A stretch of 64,000 nt of DNA from Pseudomonas sp. stari2 (GTDB taxonomy: Bacteria; Pseudomonadota; Gammaproteobacteria; Pseudomonadales; Pseudomonadaceae): contig NZ_CP099760.1 in the NCBI RefSeq assembly GCF_040760005.1, forward strand, positions 4,149,501-4,213,500, in the 5' to 3' direction. Below the pieces are notes generated by a model that worked only from the letters and a program-made list of their open reading frames with translations, did no database searches and was not told the origin of the DNA. The position numbers and the translations under genes were made by a program. How positions within the stretch are numbered: the stretch's first letter is position 1; the number at the start of each line of letters is the position of its first letter. Shown here piece after piece: positions 55,011-64,000 of this stretch.

Positions 55011-55511
55011 ATGGAATTCGCTTTCTATTTCGCATCGGGTATCGCTGTTGTGTCCACACTGCGTGTGGTCACCAACACCAATCCTGTGCACGCCCTGCTC
55101 TACCTGATCATTTCGCTGATCTCCGTGGCCATGACCTTCTTCGCCCTCGGCGCACCGTTCGCCGGCGTGCTGGAAGTGATCGCCTACGCCGGCGCCATCA
55201 TGGTGCTGTTCGTGTTCGTGGTGATGATGCTGAACCTGGGCCCGGCCTCGGTTCAGCAGGAACGCACCTGGCTCAAGCCCGGCATCTGGGCAGGACCGGT
55301 GATTCTCGCCGCCCTGCTGCTGGCCGAACTGCTGTATGTGCTGTTCGCTCACCAGAGCGGTCAAGCCATCGGTCAAACCACCGTGGACGCGAAAGCCGTG
55401 GGCATCAGCCTGTTCGGTCCGTACCTGCTGGTGGTCGAACTCGCCTCGATGCTGCTGCTCGCTGCAGCCGTCACGGCGTTCCATTTGGGCCGTAACGAGG
55501 CGAAGGAGTAA
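55011..55511 (+). CDS. nuoJ: NADH-quinone oxidoreductase subunit J
   Basis: 166 residues, five membrane helices. [14 protein letters not shown] and [19 protein letters not shown] are hallmark NuoJ helices with the pi-bulge residue region. Coupling segment between NuoH and NuoK. AAGGAAGA precedes the ATG. Confidence 0.96.
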   Translation: MEFAFYFASGIAVVSTLRVVTNTNPVHALLYLIISLISVAMTFFALGAPFAGVLEVIAYAGAIMVLFVFVVMMLNLGPASVQQERTWLKPGIWAGPVILAALLLAELLYVLFAHQSGQAIGQTTVDAKAVGISLFGPYLLVVELASMLLLAAAVTAFHLGRNEAKE

Positions 55512-55514
55512 GAC

Positions 55515-55823
55515 ATGCCTGCTATCCCTCTCGAGCATGGATTGGCCGTTGCCGGCATCCTGTTCTGCCTTGGTCTGGTCGGCCTGATGGTCCGCCGTAA
55601 CATTTTGTTCGTGTTGATGAGTCTGGAAGTGATGATGAACGCCTCTGCACTGGCCTTCATCGTTGCGGGCGCCCGCTGGGCGCAACCGGATGGACAGATC
55701 ATGTTCATCCTGGTGATCAGCCTTGCAGCCGCCGAAGCCAGTATTGGCCTGGCGATCCTGCTGCAACTGTATCGCCGCTTCCACACGCTCGATATCGACG
55801 CTGCCAGTGAGATGCGCGGATGA
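55515..55823 (+). CDS. nuoK: NADH-quinone oxidoreductase subunit K
   Basis: 102 residues, three helices. [20 protein letters not shown] and [13 protein letters not shown] carry the conserved membrane glutamates for proton transfer. ATGA overlap with nuoL. Confidence 0.97.
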
Positions 55824-57673
55824 ACCTGATCTTTCTGACTTTCGTATTCCCTCTGATCGGTTTCCTGTTGCTGTCGTTCTCCCGTGGACGCTGGTCGGAA
55901 AACCTCTCGGCGCTGATCGGCGTGGGTTCCATTGGCTTGTCGGCGATTGTCGCTGCCTACGTCATCTGGCAATTCAACGTCGCGCCTCCCGAAGGCGGTC
56001 ACTACACCCTGGTGCTTTGGCAGTGGATGGCGGTGGAAGGCTTCAAGCCGAACTTCGCCCTCTACGTCGACGGCCTGTCGATCACCATGCTCGGCGTGGT
56101 GGTGGGCGTGGGCTTCCTGATCCACCTGTTCGCGTCCTGGTACATGCGCGGTGAAGCGGGTTACTCGCGCTTCTTCTCGTACACCAACCTGTTTATCGCC
56201 AGCATGCTGTTTCTGGTGCTCGGCGATAACCTGTTGTTCGTGTACTTCGGCTGGGAAGGCGTGGGCCTGTGCTCGTACCTGTTGATCGGTTTCTACTACA
56301 GCAACCGCAACAACGGTAACGCCGCACTCAAGGCTTTCATCGTGACTCGGATCGGCGACGTGTTCATGGCCATCGGCCTGTTCATCCTGTTCCAGCAAGT
56401 GGGCACGTTGAACATCCAGGAACTGCTGGTGCTGGCACCGCAGAAATTCCAGGTCGGCGACTTCTGGATCACCCTGGCGACTCTGATGCTGCTGGGTGGT
56501 GCGGTCGGTAAATCGGCTCAACTGCCGCTGCAGACCTGGCTCGCGGACGCGATGGCCGGTCCTACCCCGGTTTCGGCACTGATCCACGCTGCAACGATGG
56601 TTACTGCCGGTGTCTACCTGATCGCCCGTACCCACGGCCTGTTCACCCTGGCGCCGGACATCCTGCACCTGGTCGGCATCGTCGGTGGTGTGACCCTGGT
56701 ACTGGCCGGTTTCGCCGCGCTGGTGCAAACCGACATCAAACGTATCCTCGCCTACTCGACCATGAGCCAGATCGGCTACATGTTCCTGGCGCTGGGCGTT
56801 GGCGCCTGGGATGGCGCGATTTTCCACCTGATGACCCACGCCTTCTTCAAGGCCCTGCTGTTCCTTGCTTCCGGTGCGGTGATCGTTGCCTGCCACCACG
56901 AGCAGAACATCTTCAAGATGGGCGGCCTGTGGAAGAAACTGCCGCTGGCCTACGCCAGCTTCATCGTCGGTGGTGCCGCTCTGGCTGCCCTGCCGCTGGT
57001 GACCGCAGGTTTCTACTCCAAGGACGAAATCCTTTGGGAAGCGTTCGCCAGCGGCAACCACGGTCTGCTCTACGCAGGTCTGGTCGGTGCATTCATGACT
57101 TCGCTGTACACCTTCCGCCTGATCTTCATCACGTTCCACGGTGAAGCCAAGACCGAAGCTCACGCCGGTCACGGCATCGCTCACTGGCTGCCACTGTCGG
57201 TGCTGATCGTGCTGTCGACCTTCGTCGGCGCCATGATCGTTCCACCGCTGCACGGCGTACTGCCCGAGAGCGTTGGCCATGCCGGTGGCGAAGCCAAGCA
57301 CAGCCTGGAAATCGCCTCGGGCGCCATCGCCCTGGCCGGTATCCTGCTGGCGGCCCTGCTGTTCCTCGGCAAGCGTCGCTTTGTGACCGCGATCGCCAAC
57401 AGCGGCATCGGCCGTTTCCTTTCGGCCTGGTGGTTCGCTGCCTGGGGCTTCGACTGGATCTACGACAAACTGTTCGTGAAGCCGTACCTTGCGATCAGCC
57501 ACATGCTGCGCAAAGACCCGCTCGACCAGACCATCGGTCTGATCCCGCGCATGGCCAAGGGTGGTCACACCGCCCTGAGCCGTACCGAAACCGGTCAACT
57601 GCGTTGGTACGCTGCTTCGATGGCTGCTGGTGCCGTGTTGGTCATCGGCGCTGTCGTGCTGGTAGCGGTCTGA
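55820..57673 (+). CDS. nuoL: NADH-quinone oxidoreductase subunit L
   Basis: 617 residues, antiporter-type proton pump with the family's C-terminal lateral helix. [51 protein letters not shown] and SKDEILWEA are conserved. Outermost pump of the membrane arm. Confidence 0.98.
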
Positions 57674-57712
57674 TATGAACCTTGCGAATTTGCGAAAGGA
57701 AACGAGCCCGTC

Positions 57713-59245
57713 ATGATTCTGCCTTGGCTAATCCTGATCCCCTTCATCGGCGGCCTGCTGTGCTGGATGGGTGAGCGCTTCGGCGCTACCCTCCCCCGCT
57801 GGATTGCGCTGATCACCATGTCCCTGCTGCTTGCCCTCGGCCTCTGGCTGTGGGCCCACGGCGACTACTCCTTTGCGCCGAAACCTGGCGCCGACCCGAC
57901 CTGGGCGCTTGAGTTCAAGCACGTCTGGATCCAGCGTTTCGGCATCAACGTGCACCTGGCCCTCGACGGCCTGTCGCTGCTGATGATCCTGCTGACCGGT
58001 CTGCTGGGTATCCTGTCGGTACTCTGCTCGTGGAAAGAGATCCAACGTCACGTTGGCTTCTTCCACCTGAACCTGATGTGGATCCTTGGCGGCGTTGTCG
58101 GCGTGTTCCTCGCCCTCGACCTGTTCATGTTCTTCTTCTTCTGGGAAATGATGCTGGTGCCGATGTACTTCCTCATCGCGCTCTGGGGTCACAGTTCTTC
58201 GGACGGCAAGAAAACCCGGATCTACGCAGCGACCAAGTTCTTCATCTTCACTCAGGCTTCCGGCCTGATCATGCTGGTGGCGATCCTCGGTCTGGTACTG
58301 GTCAACTACAACAGCACCGGCGTGATCACCTTCAACTACGCCGACCTGTTGAAGACCAAGATGTCGATGACCACCGAGTACATCCTGATGCTCGGCTTCT
58401 TCATCGCCTTCGCGGTCAAACTGCCAGTGGTTCCGTTCCACTCCTGGCTGCCTGACGCTCACGCCCAGGCACCGACTGCAGGTTCCGTCGACCTCGCCGG
58501 TATCCTGCTGAAAACGGCGGCCTACGGTCTGCTGCGTTTCGCCCTGCCGCTGTTCCCGAACGCCTCGGCCGAGTTCGCGCCGATCGCCATGACCCTCGGT
58601 CTGATCGGGATCTTCTACGGTGCGTTCCTTGCGTTCGCGCAAACCGACATCAAGCGTCTGATCGCCTTCTCGTCCGTTTCCCACATGGGCTTCGTACTGA
58701 TCGGCATCTACTCCGGCAGCCAACTGGCGCTGCAAGGTGCAGTGATCCAGATGCTGGCGCACGGTCTGTCGGCCGCCGCGCTGTTTATCCTCAGCGGTCA
58801 GCTGTACGAGCGTCTGCACACTCGCGACATGCGTGAGATGGGCGGTCTGTGGTCGCGTATCGCTTACCTGCCGGCGATCAGCCTGTTCTTCGCAGCCGCC
58901 TCCCTGGGTCTGCCGGGTACCGGTAACTTCGTCGGCGAGTTCCTGATCCTGATCGGCACCTTCGCCAGTGCGCCATGGATCACCGCGATTGCCACCTCCG
59001 GTCTGGTGTTCGGTTCGGTCTACTCGCTGATCATGATCCACCGTGCCTACTTCGGTCCGTCGAAATCGGATTCGATCCTGCACGGCATGGACGGTCGCGA
59101 ACTGATCATGGTGCTGGGCCTTGCGGTACTGCTGATTTACCTCGGCGTCTACCCGCAACCGTTCCTCGACACTTCTGCCGCCACGATGCATGGCGTGCAG
59201 CAGTGGCTCGGCACCGCCTTCACTCAACTCGCTTCGGCCCGGTAA
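57713..59245 (+). CDS. nuoM: NADH-quinone oxidoreductase subunit M
   Basis: 510 residues, second antiporter-like pump. [20 protein letters not shown] and [39 protein letters not shown] are NuoM hallmarks. AAAGGAAACGAG lies before the ATG; 39 bp gap after nuoL. Confidence 0.98.
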   Translation: MILPWLILIPFIGGLLCWMGERFGATLPRWIALITMSLLLALGLWLWAHGDYSFAPKPGADPTWALEFKHVWIQRFGINVHLALDGLSLLMILLTGLLGILSVLCSWKEIQRHVGFFHLNLMWILGGVVGVFLALDLFMFFFFWEMMLVPMYFLIALWGHSSSDGKKTRIYAATKFFIFTQASGLIMLVAILGLVLVNYNSTGVITFNYADLLKTKMSMTTEYILMLGFFIAFAVKLPVVPFHSWLPDAHAQAPTAGSVDLAGILLKTAAYGLLRFALPLFPNASAEFAPIAMTLGLIGIFYGAFLAFAQTDIKRLIAFSSVSHMGFVLIGIYSGSQLALQGAVIQMLAHGLSAAALFILSGQLYERLHTRDMREMGGLWSRIAYLPAISLFFAAASLGLPGTGNFVGEFLILIGTFASAPWITAIATSGLVFGSVYSLIMIHRAYFGPSKSDSILHGMDGRELIMVLGLAVLLIYLGVYPQPFLDTSAATMHGVQQWLGTAFTQLASAR

Positions 59246-59252
59246 GAGCGCT

Positions 59253-60716
59253 ATGGAATTCACGATTCAACACTTTATTGCGCTAGCGCCACTGTTGATC
59301 ACCAGCCTCACCATTATCGTGGTGATGCTGGCAATCGCCTGGCGCCGCAACCACTCGCAGACCTTCCTGATTTCGGTGGCGGGTCTGAACCTGGCCTTGC
59401 TGTCGATCCTGCCGGCCCTGAAAGTCGCGCCTCTGGCCGTGACCCCATTGCTGCAGATCGACACCTTTGCCTGCCTGTACATGGCGCTGATCCTGGTCGC
59501 CACCCTCGCCTGTGTCACCCTCGCCCACGCCTATCTCGGCGATGGCGGTTCGGGTTACCCGGGCAACCGTGAAGAACTGTACCTGCTGATCCTGATGGCC
59601 GCCGCCGGTGGCCTGGTTCTGGTCAGCGCGCAGCACCTGGCCGGTTTGTTCATCGGTCTGGAACTGCTGTCGGTACCGGTCTACGGTCTGGTGGCCTACG
59701 CCTTCTTCAACAAGCGTTCGCTGGAAGCCGGCATCAAGTACATGGTGCTGTCGGCCGCCGGTTCCGCGTTCCTGCTGTTCGGTATGGCACTGCTGTACGC
59801 AGACTCCGGCTCCCTGAGCTTCGTCGGCATCGGTCAGGCACTGGCCACCACCAACCTGCCAAGCTCGCTGGCGCAACTGGGCCTGGGCATGATGCTGATC
59901 GGTCTGGCGTTCAAACTGTCGCTGGTACCGTTCCACCTGTGGACGCCGGACGTGTACGAAGGTGCTCCGGCACCGGTGGCCGCGTTCCTCGCCACCGCGT
60001 CGAAAGTGGCCGTGTTCGCGGTAATGGTTCGTCTGTTCCAGATCTCCCCTGCCGCCAGCAGTGGCGTTCTGAGCAACGTGCTGACCATCATCGCCATCGC
60101 CTCGATCCTGTTCGGTAACCTGCTGGCCCTGACCCAGAGCAACCTCAAGCGTCTGCTCGGTTACTCCTCCATCGCGCACTTCGGCTACCTGCTGATCGCA
60201 CTGGTGGCGAGCAAGGGTCTGGCGGTGGAAGCCATCGGCGTGTACCTGGTCACCTACGTGATCACCAGCCTCGGCGCCTTCGGCGTGATCACCCTGATGT
60301 CCTCGCCGTACAACGGTCGTGACGCAGACGCGCTGTACGAGTACCGCGGCCTGTTCTGGCGCCGTCCGTACCTGACCGCCGTACTGACCGTGATGATGCT
60401 GTCCCTGGCCGGTATCCCGCTGACTGCAGGCTTCATCGGCAAGTTCTACATCATCGCTACCGGTGTCGAGTCGCACCAATGGTGGCTGGTCGGTTCGCTG
60501 GTACTGGGCAGCGCCATCGGCGTGTTCTACTACCTGCGCGTGATGGTCACCCTGTACCTGATCGAACCGAACCTGCGCCGCCACGACGCCCAGCTGCACT
60601 GGGAACAGAAGGCAGGCGGCGTGATGCTGCTGGCCATCGCCGTGGTCGCGTTCTTCCTCGGTGTGTACCCGCAACCATTGCTGACCCTGGTTCAGCAGGC
60701 GGGCCTGGCGGGCTGA
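59253..60716 (+). CDS. nuoN: NADH-quinone oxidoreductase subunit N
   Basis: 487 residues from the ATG at 59253, third antiporter-like pump. [30 protein letters not shown] and [20 protein letters not shown] are typical. Last gene of the nuo operon; followed by a strong terminator. Confidence 0.98.
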   Translation: MEFTIQHFIALAPLLITSLTIIVVMLAIAWRRNHSQTFLISVAGLNLALLSILPALKVAPLAVTPLLQIDTFACLYMALILVATLACVTLAHAYLGDGGSGYPGNREELYLLILMAAAGGLVLVSAQHLAGLFIGLELLSVPVYGLVAYAFFNKRSLEAGIKYMVLSAAGSAFLLFGMALLYADSGSLSFVGIGQALATTNLPSSLAQLGLGMMLIGLAFKLSLVPFHLWTPDVYEGAPAPVAAFLATASKVAVFAVMVRLFQISPAASSGVLSNVLTIIAIASILFGNLLALTQSNLKRLLGYSSIAHFGYLLIALVASKGLAVEAIGVYLVTYVITSLGAFGVITLMSSPYNGRDADALYEYRGLFWRRPYLTAVLTVMMLSLAGIPLTAGFIGKFYIIATGVESHQWWLVGSLVLGSAIGVFYYLRVMVTLYLIEPNLRRHDAQLHWEQKAGGVMLLAIAVVAFFLGVYPQPLLTLVQQAGLAG

Positions 60717-60743
60717 TTGCTCTGCTGGAATGGCAACAAACAG

Positions 60744-60769
60744 AAACGGCACCTTCGGGTGCCGTTTTT
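60744..60769 (+). terminator. Rho-independent terminator of the nuo operon
   Basis: AAACGGCACC-TTCG-GGTGCCGTTT with UUCG tetraloop and T-run, 27 bp after the nuoN stop. Confidence 0.9.
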
Positions 60770-60909
60770 GTTTTTGTGGAATCCTTTAATTTTCAACACC
60801 CTCCCCCTTTTAGGAATTTGCCTGCAAAACCATGAGCAACGGCTGACATCACGCAATGGCCTATGTCGTTAAATTCGAAAGTCATCCAGCAGATGGAAAT
60901 CCGGGAAAC

Positions 60910-61095
60910 ATGAAACGAGATATTTTTTCAGACTTGATGGACGGCCTCGAGACATTAGCCGAAGAACGCAAAGGCAAAGTCACCTTGAAAAAAACGCGCG
61001 CTCAACGGATCGGAACCATGAAGGGCAAACTCACACTTCCCAAAGACATCGATACCTCTCTGCCAGAGGACTTGCTAGACACCTTCGAAAGGTAG
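60910..61095 (+). CDS. Orphan antitoxin-like small protein (chimeric)
   Basis: 61 residues from the ATG at 60910; an in-frame ATG at 60856 would give 79. The first ~28 residues (MKRDIFSDLMDGLETLAEER, then KGKVTLKK) resemble the N-terminus of HigA-type helix-turn-helix antitoxins, but the HTH that should follow is missing. Instead the last ~29 residues (RIGTMKGKLTLPKDIDTSLP, then EDLLDTFER) resemble the C-terminus of Phd/YefM antitoxins. No toxin gene is adjacent on either strand. It may be a decayed, recombined antitoxin remnant, or a short antitoxin of unknown kind. It lies between the nuo terminator and an OprD-type gene. Confidence 0.55.
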   Translation: MKRDIFSDLMDGLETLAEERKGKVTLKKTRAQRIGTMKGKLTLPKDIDTSLPEDLLDTFER

Positions 61096-61309
61096 AAACG
61101 CAAATCTGCATACATGGAGCGTTCAGCCCCGCCCTGTGTGTGAGTTTCGCCCGCACCCACCTAACAAATTTGTAATCCCCCAATCACCTCCCCGTTATCC
61201 GCAGCCTGCAACGATGTCACCCGGCGATTCTCCCGGCGGGCCCTTGCCCGTCGAACAATAAAACCCACGCCGAAGCACGTTCCCGTTCTGCCGAACCCAG
61301 GAGTGATTG

Positions 61310-62635
61310 ATGGTTAACAACACAAAAATATCGATGGCCGCATTAGCAGTGGTCGTCGGCGCCGGGACGTCCATGGTGTTTGCAGAAGAAAAACCCGAAG
61401 GGTTTATCGAAGGCAGCAGCCTGACAGTCCTCAACCGCAACTTCTATTTCAATCGTGATCACCGCAACGGCCAGTCCAGTCCCACCGGCAATGGTTATTC
61501 CGAGGCCTGGGCCCATGCGGTCATCAGCAAGTTCGAATCCGGTTTCACCCAAGGCACCGTTGGGGTCGGTGTCGATGCGTTTGCCATGATCGGCCTGAAA
61601 CTCGACACCGGTGATGGTCGCAACGGTGGCCGCAGTTCGTTCGATGTGTTGCCGGTCGACAGCGACGGTAAAGCGCGGGACGAATACACCAAGATCGGTG
61701 GTGCAGCCAAAGTGCGGGCCTTCGATACGGTGGTGAAAATCGGCGATGTATTCCCGGCCAACCCGGTCGTTGCGGCGGGTGATTCGCGATTGCTGCCGGA
61801 AAGCTTTCGCGGTGTGACGGCGACCAACACCAGCATCGAGGGTCTGTCGATCCAGGGTGGCCGGTTGCATGCGATGAGCCAGCCGGTGTCCAGCGACATG
61901 CGCGAGAATTTCGCGACCTTCTATGCCGGCCCGGTCAACTCGCCCTGGATCGCTTACGGCGGCGGCGATTATGCGCTGAACAAAAACCTCAGTTTCAGCC
62001 TGTACTCCAGTCGCCTGAAAGATGCCTGGAACCAGTATTACGCCGGCACCGCCTGGACGTATCCGCTATCGGATGACCTGTCGCTGTTCGGTGGCCTGAA
62101 CTATTACAAGGCGGTCGATGAAGGCAAACAACTGCTCGGCAAGTTCGACAACAACATCTGGAGCGGCCGGGTCGGCGTGAAACTCGGTGCCCATTCGGTC
62201 GCCCTCTCCCACCAGCGCAACAACGGCAACGACGATTTCGATTATCTGCGCCAGTCCGACTCGATCTTCCTCGACAACTCCATCCAGTACAGCGACTTCA
62301 ACTCGCCGAAAGAGCGTTCGTGGATGGTGCGCTACGACCTCGACATGACCAACTATGGCGTGCCGGGCCTGTCGTTCATGACCCGTTATGCCCGCGGCAC
62401 CGACGCCGATTACTCCAACGCCAACGCCGTGTACATGCGCCGCGATGCCGAAGGCAATCCGCTGACCGACCAAAAGCGCTGGGAGCGTGACATCGAAGTC
62501 AAATACGTGGTGCAAAGCGGTTCGATGAAAGACCTGTCACTGCGCCTGCGTCAGGCCACCACCCGAGCCACGGCGTTCGAGTCGGATCTGGATGAAGTAC
62601 GGGTGATCGTCGAATACCCGCTGGCGATTCTCTGA
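61310..62635 (+). CDS. OprD-family outer-membrane porin
   Basis: 441 residues from the ATG at 61310, with AGGAG 6 nt before it. A Sec signal (MAALAVVVGAGTSMVFA) precedes the mature EEKPEGFIEGSSLTVLNRNFYFNRD. The rest alternates as beta-barrel strands with conserved OprD segments such as DFNSPKERSWMVRYDLDM and the terminal RVIVEYPLAIL. OccD/OccK porins take up basic amino acids, peptides or carboxylates; specificity cannot be read. Monocistronic by position. Confidence 0.93.
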   Translation: MVNNTKISMAALAVVVGAGTSMVFAEEKPEGFIEGSSLTVLNRNFYFNRDHRNGQSSPTGNGYSEAWAHAVISKFESGFTQGTVGVGVDAFAMIGLKLDTGDGRNGGRSSFDVLPVDSDGKARDEYTKIGGAAKVRAFDTVVKIGDVFPANPVVAAGDSRLLPESFRGVTATNTSIEGLSIQGGRLHAMSQPVSSDMRENFATFYAGPVNSPWIAYGGGDYALNKNLSFSLYSSRLKDAWNQYYAGTAWTYPLSDDLSLFGGLNYYKAVDEGKQLLGKFDNNIWSGRVGVKLGAHSVALSHQRNNGNDDFDYLRQSDSIFLDNSIQYSDFNSPKERSWMVRYDLDMTNYGVPGLSFMTRYARGTDADYSNANAVYMRRDAEGNPLTDQKRWERDIEVKYVVQSGSMKDLSLRLRQATTRATAFESDLDEVRVIVEYPLAIL

Positions 62636-62702
62636 GTTTCACGAGCAACACACATTCACCTTTAGAAGCTCCTTGCTCCTTTGGTAAGAGGTGAATCCTT
62701 TG

Positions 62703-62726
62703 GCGTCCTTCGGGGCGCTTTTTTTT
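62703..62726 (+). terminator. Terminator after the porin gene
   Basis: GCGTCC-TTCG-GGGCGC (one G-U pair) followed by T8, 65 bp after the porin stop. Confidence 0.7.
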
Positions 62727-62813
62727 GCCTTGATAAAAGATCGTTTTCTTGACCGCACAGCGAGCGAACTGCCATCTTCGCCTGCGTTGAAAAACAAGAA
62801 TAACGAGGGATTG

Positions 62814-63998
62814 ATGAGTAACCGTAAAAACCTGGAAATCGAATACTTGAGAGGGGCCGCGGTTGCCATGACCTTCCTGTGTCACGTCACCATGATGCTG
62901 CCGTTCCATACCGATACCCTGCTGAGAATCTTCTCGATCTTCATGCCCTGGACCGGGGTCGATCTGTTTTTCTGCATTTCCGGCTTCGTCGTCAGCAAGG
63001 CCTATCTCGATTATTTCGACAACCATCGCGCGCAAGGTCAGTCTGGTCTGGCAACAGCGTGTTTCTGGTTGCGCCGTGCCTACCGCCTGTTGCCCACAGC
63101 CTGGCTCTGGATACTCGTTCCGCTGTTGTTTTCCATCGTTTACAACCAGTCGAATGCCTTTGGCTCGTGGTATGACAATCTGCGCAGCTTCACCGCCGTC
63201 GCGACCTTCAGCGGTAATCTGGGGATGCATTTCAACTCGCTGCTGGGCCCCAGCCCGCAATACTGGAGCCTGGCGCTTGAAGAGCAGTTTTACTTCGTAT
63301 TCCCGTTGTTTCTGCTGTTTGTCACGCCCCCCCGCTGGCGAATCATTGCCCTGTTCGCGCTCATTGCCCTGCAGTTCGGTATCGATCGCAACCCCTATCC
63401 CGAACCCGGAAGCATACTCACGCACTTTCGTCTGGATGCAATGCTCTGGGGAATTCTCCTGTGCCTGTTTACCCGAACCCGCCTCTATCGACAGATAGAA
63501 CCTGTCGGGCTGGGTCAGGGAACGCTCAAACCGCTGCTGTGCACACTGTTCCTGCTCTACATGCTGGGTTCCGTCGCGATTCAGCTGATTGCCATGCCGA
63601 TTGCAGTCGGTATCGTTGCGATCGTTGCGGTGCTGATTGTCTGGCTGGCGAGTTACCAGAAAGGCTACATCTACTGCCCGGTTTTCATGCGCGGTCTCAT
63701 GCAGTGGCTCGGCTCACGGTCCTATGGACTTTACGTGATCCATGTTTTCACCAATCACTTGAGTACCGAAATCTGGACCCGTGTAGCCGCCAGTCAGGGC
63801 GTGCCCCTCGACGGGCGTTTTACCGTTGAGCTGTTGCTGACGTCGGTGGGTCTGCTAGTGGTGCTGAGCGAGCTCAATTACCGCCTGGTCGAAACGCCGC
63901 TGCGCCAGCGTGGAGCCGAAATTGCCCGCCGCAAACTCAGCCATGAAGCGCTCCCCGAAACAGCCGGCGCGAACACAGTACCATTGCCGGTCAAATAG
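62814..63998 (+). CDS. OafA-type membrane acyltransferase
   Basis: 394 residues from the ATG at 62814 with GAGGG upstream (an in-frame start at 62691 lies in the terminator region and is unlikely). About ten membrane helices. The acyltransferase-3 signatures are the N-terminal EYLRGAAVAMTFLCHV (catalytic His) and WSLALEEQFYFVFPLFLL. Such enzymes O-acylate polysaccharides or lipids at the inner membrane. No LPS or exopolysaccharide genes are adjacent, so the acceptor is unknown. It ends 2 bp before the window edge. Confidence 0.93.
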   Translation: MSNRKNLEIEYLRGAAVAMTFLCHVTMMLPFHTDTLLRIFSIFMPWTGVDLFFCISGFVVSKAYLDYFDNHRAQGQSGLATACFWLRRAYRLLPTAWLWILVPLLFSIVYNQSNAFGSWYDNLRSFTAVATFSGNLGMHFNSLLGPSPQYWSLALEEQFYFVFPLFLLFVTPPRWRIIALFALIALQFGIDRNPYPEPGSILTHFRLDAMLWGILLCLFTRTRLYRQIEPVGLGQGTLKPLLCTLFLLYMLGSVAIQLIAMPIAVGIVAIVAVLIVWLASYQKGYIYCPVFMRGLMQWLGSRSYGLYVIHVFTNHLSTEIWTRVAASQGVPLDGRFTVELLLTSVGLLVVLSELNYRLVETPLRQRGAEIARRKLSHEALPETAGANTVPLPVK

Positions 63999-64000
63999 TC

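Overview
The window is chromosomal DNA of a fluorescent pseudomonad, most likely the Pseudomonas fluorescens group. The assignment rests on gene content and order, not a database search. The core blocks are tusDCBE, cysG-serS-crcB-rarA-lolA-ftsK, aat-ate-infA, clpA-clpS/cspD, icd/idh, nudJ-mnmA-hflD-purB, aceA and nuoA-N with fused nuoCD. As far as I recall, they follow the order of the PA2604-PA2649 region of P. aeruginosa PAO1. REP-type repeats (42483-42550) and other short palindromes also fit this group.

Bases 1-15350 are accessory. They hold a MocR-type regulator (cut by the left edge) divergent from an EamA exporter, an AraC regulator divergent from an AhpD-like protein, a SulP anion transporter, two GNAT acetyltransferases, a TetR regulator, an LprI-like periplasmic protein, a cysteine hydrolase, gamma-glutamyltransferase, Ogt, NudK, a chitin-degradation operon (AA10 LPMO then GH18 chitinase), a hemerythrin protein, a lipoprotein and small unknowns. 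The chitin operon stands out. Neither enzyme has a signal peptide, and a near-consensus LexA box lies upstream.

Bases 15350-42470 are mostly housekeeping. They cover sulfur relay for tRNA 2-thiolation (tusDCBE here, mnmA at 37545), siroheme synthesis, seryl-tRNA charging, fluoride export, replication-fork rescue, lipoprotein sorting, chromosome segregation, and N-degron tagging and proteolysis (aat, ate, clpS, clpA). A divergent pair of unrelated NADP isocitrate dehydrogenases (icd, idh) follows, then nudJ-mnmA-hflD, purB and the L16 hydroxylase roxA.

Bases 42480-60770 hold a REPIN, a secretin-like periplasmic protein, isocitrate lyase aceA with a strong upstream palindrome, and the complete 13-gene complex I operon. 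That operon has an unusual 12-bp perfect hairpin in the nuoF-nuoG gap. Icd, Idh, AceA and complex I place the TCA/glyoxylate branch point and NADH re-oxidation within 28 kb. Bases 60850-64000 hold a chimeric antitoxin-like small ORF, an OprD-family porin and an OafA-type acyltransferase. I saw no tRNA, rRNA, CRISPR array, transposase or prophage genes.
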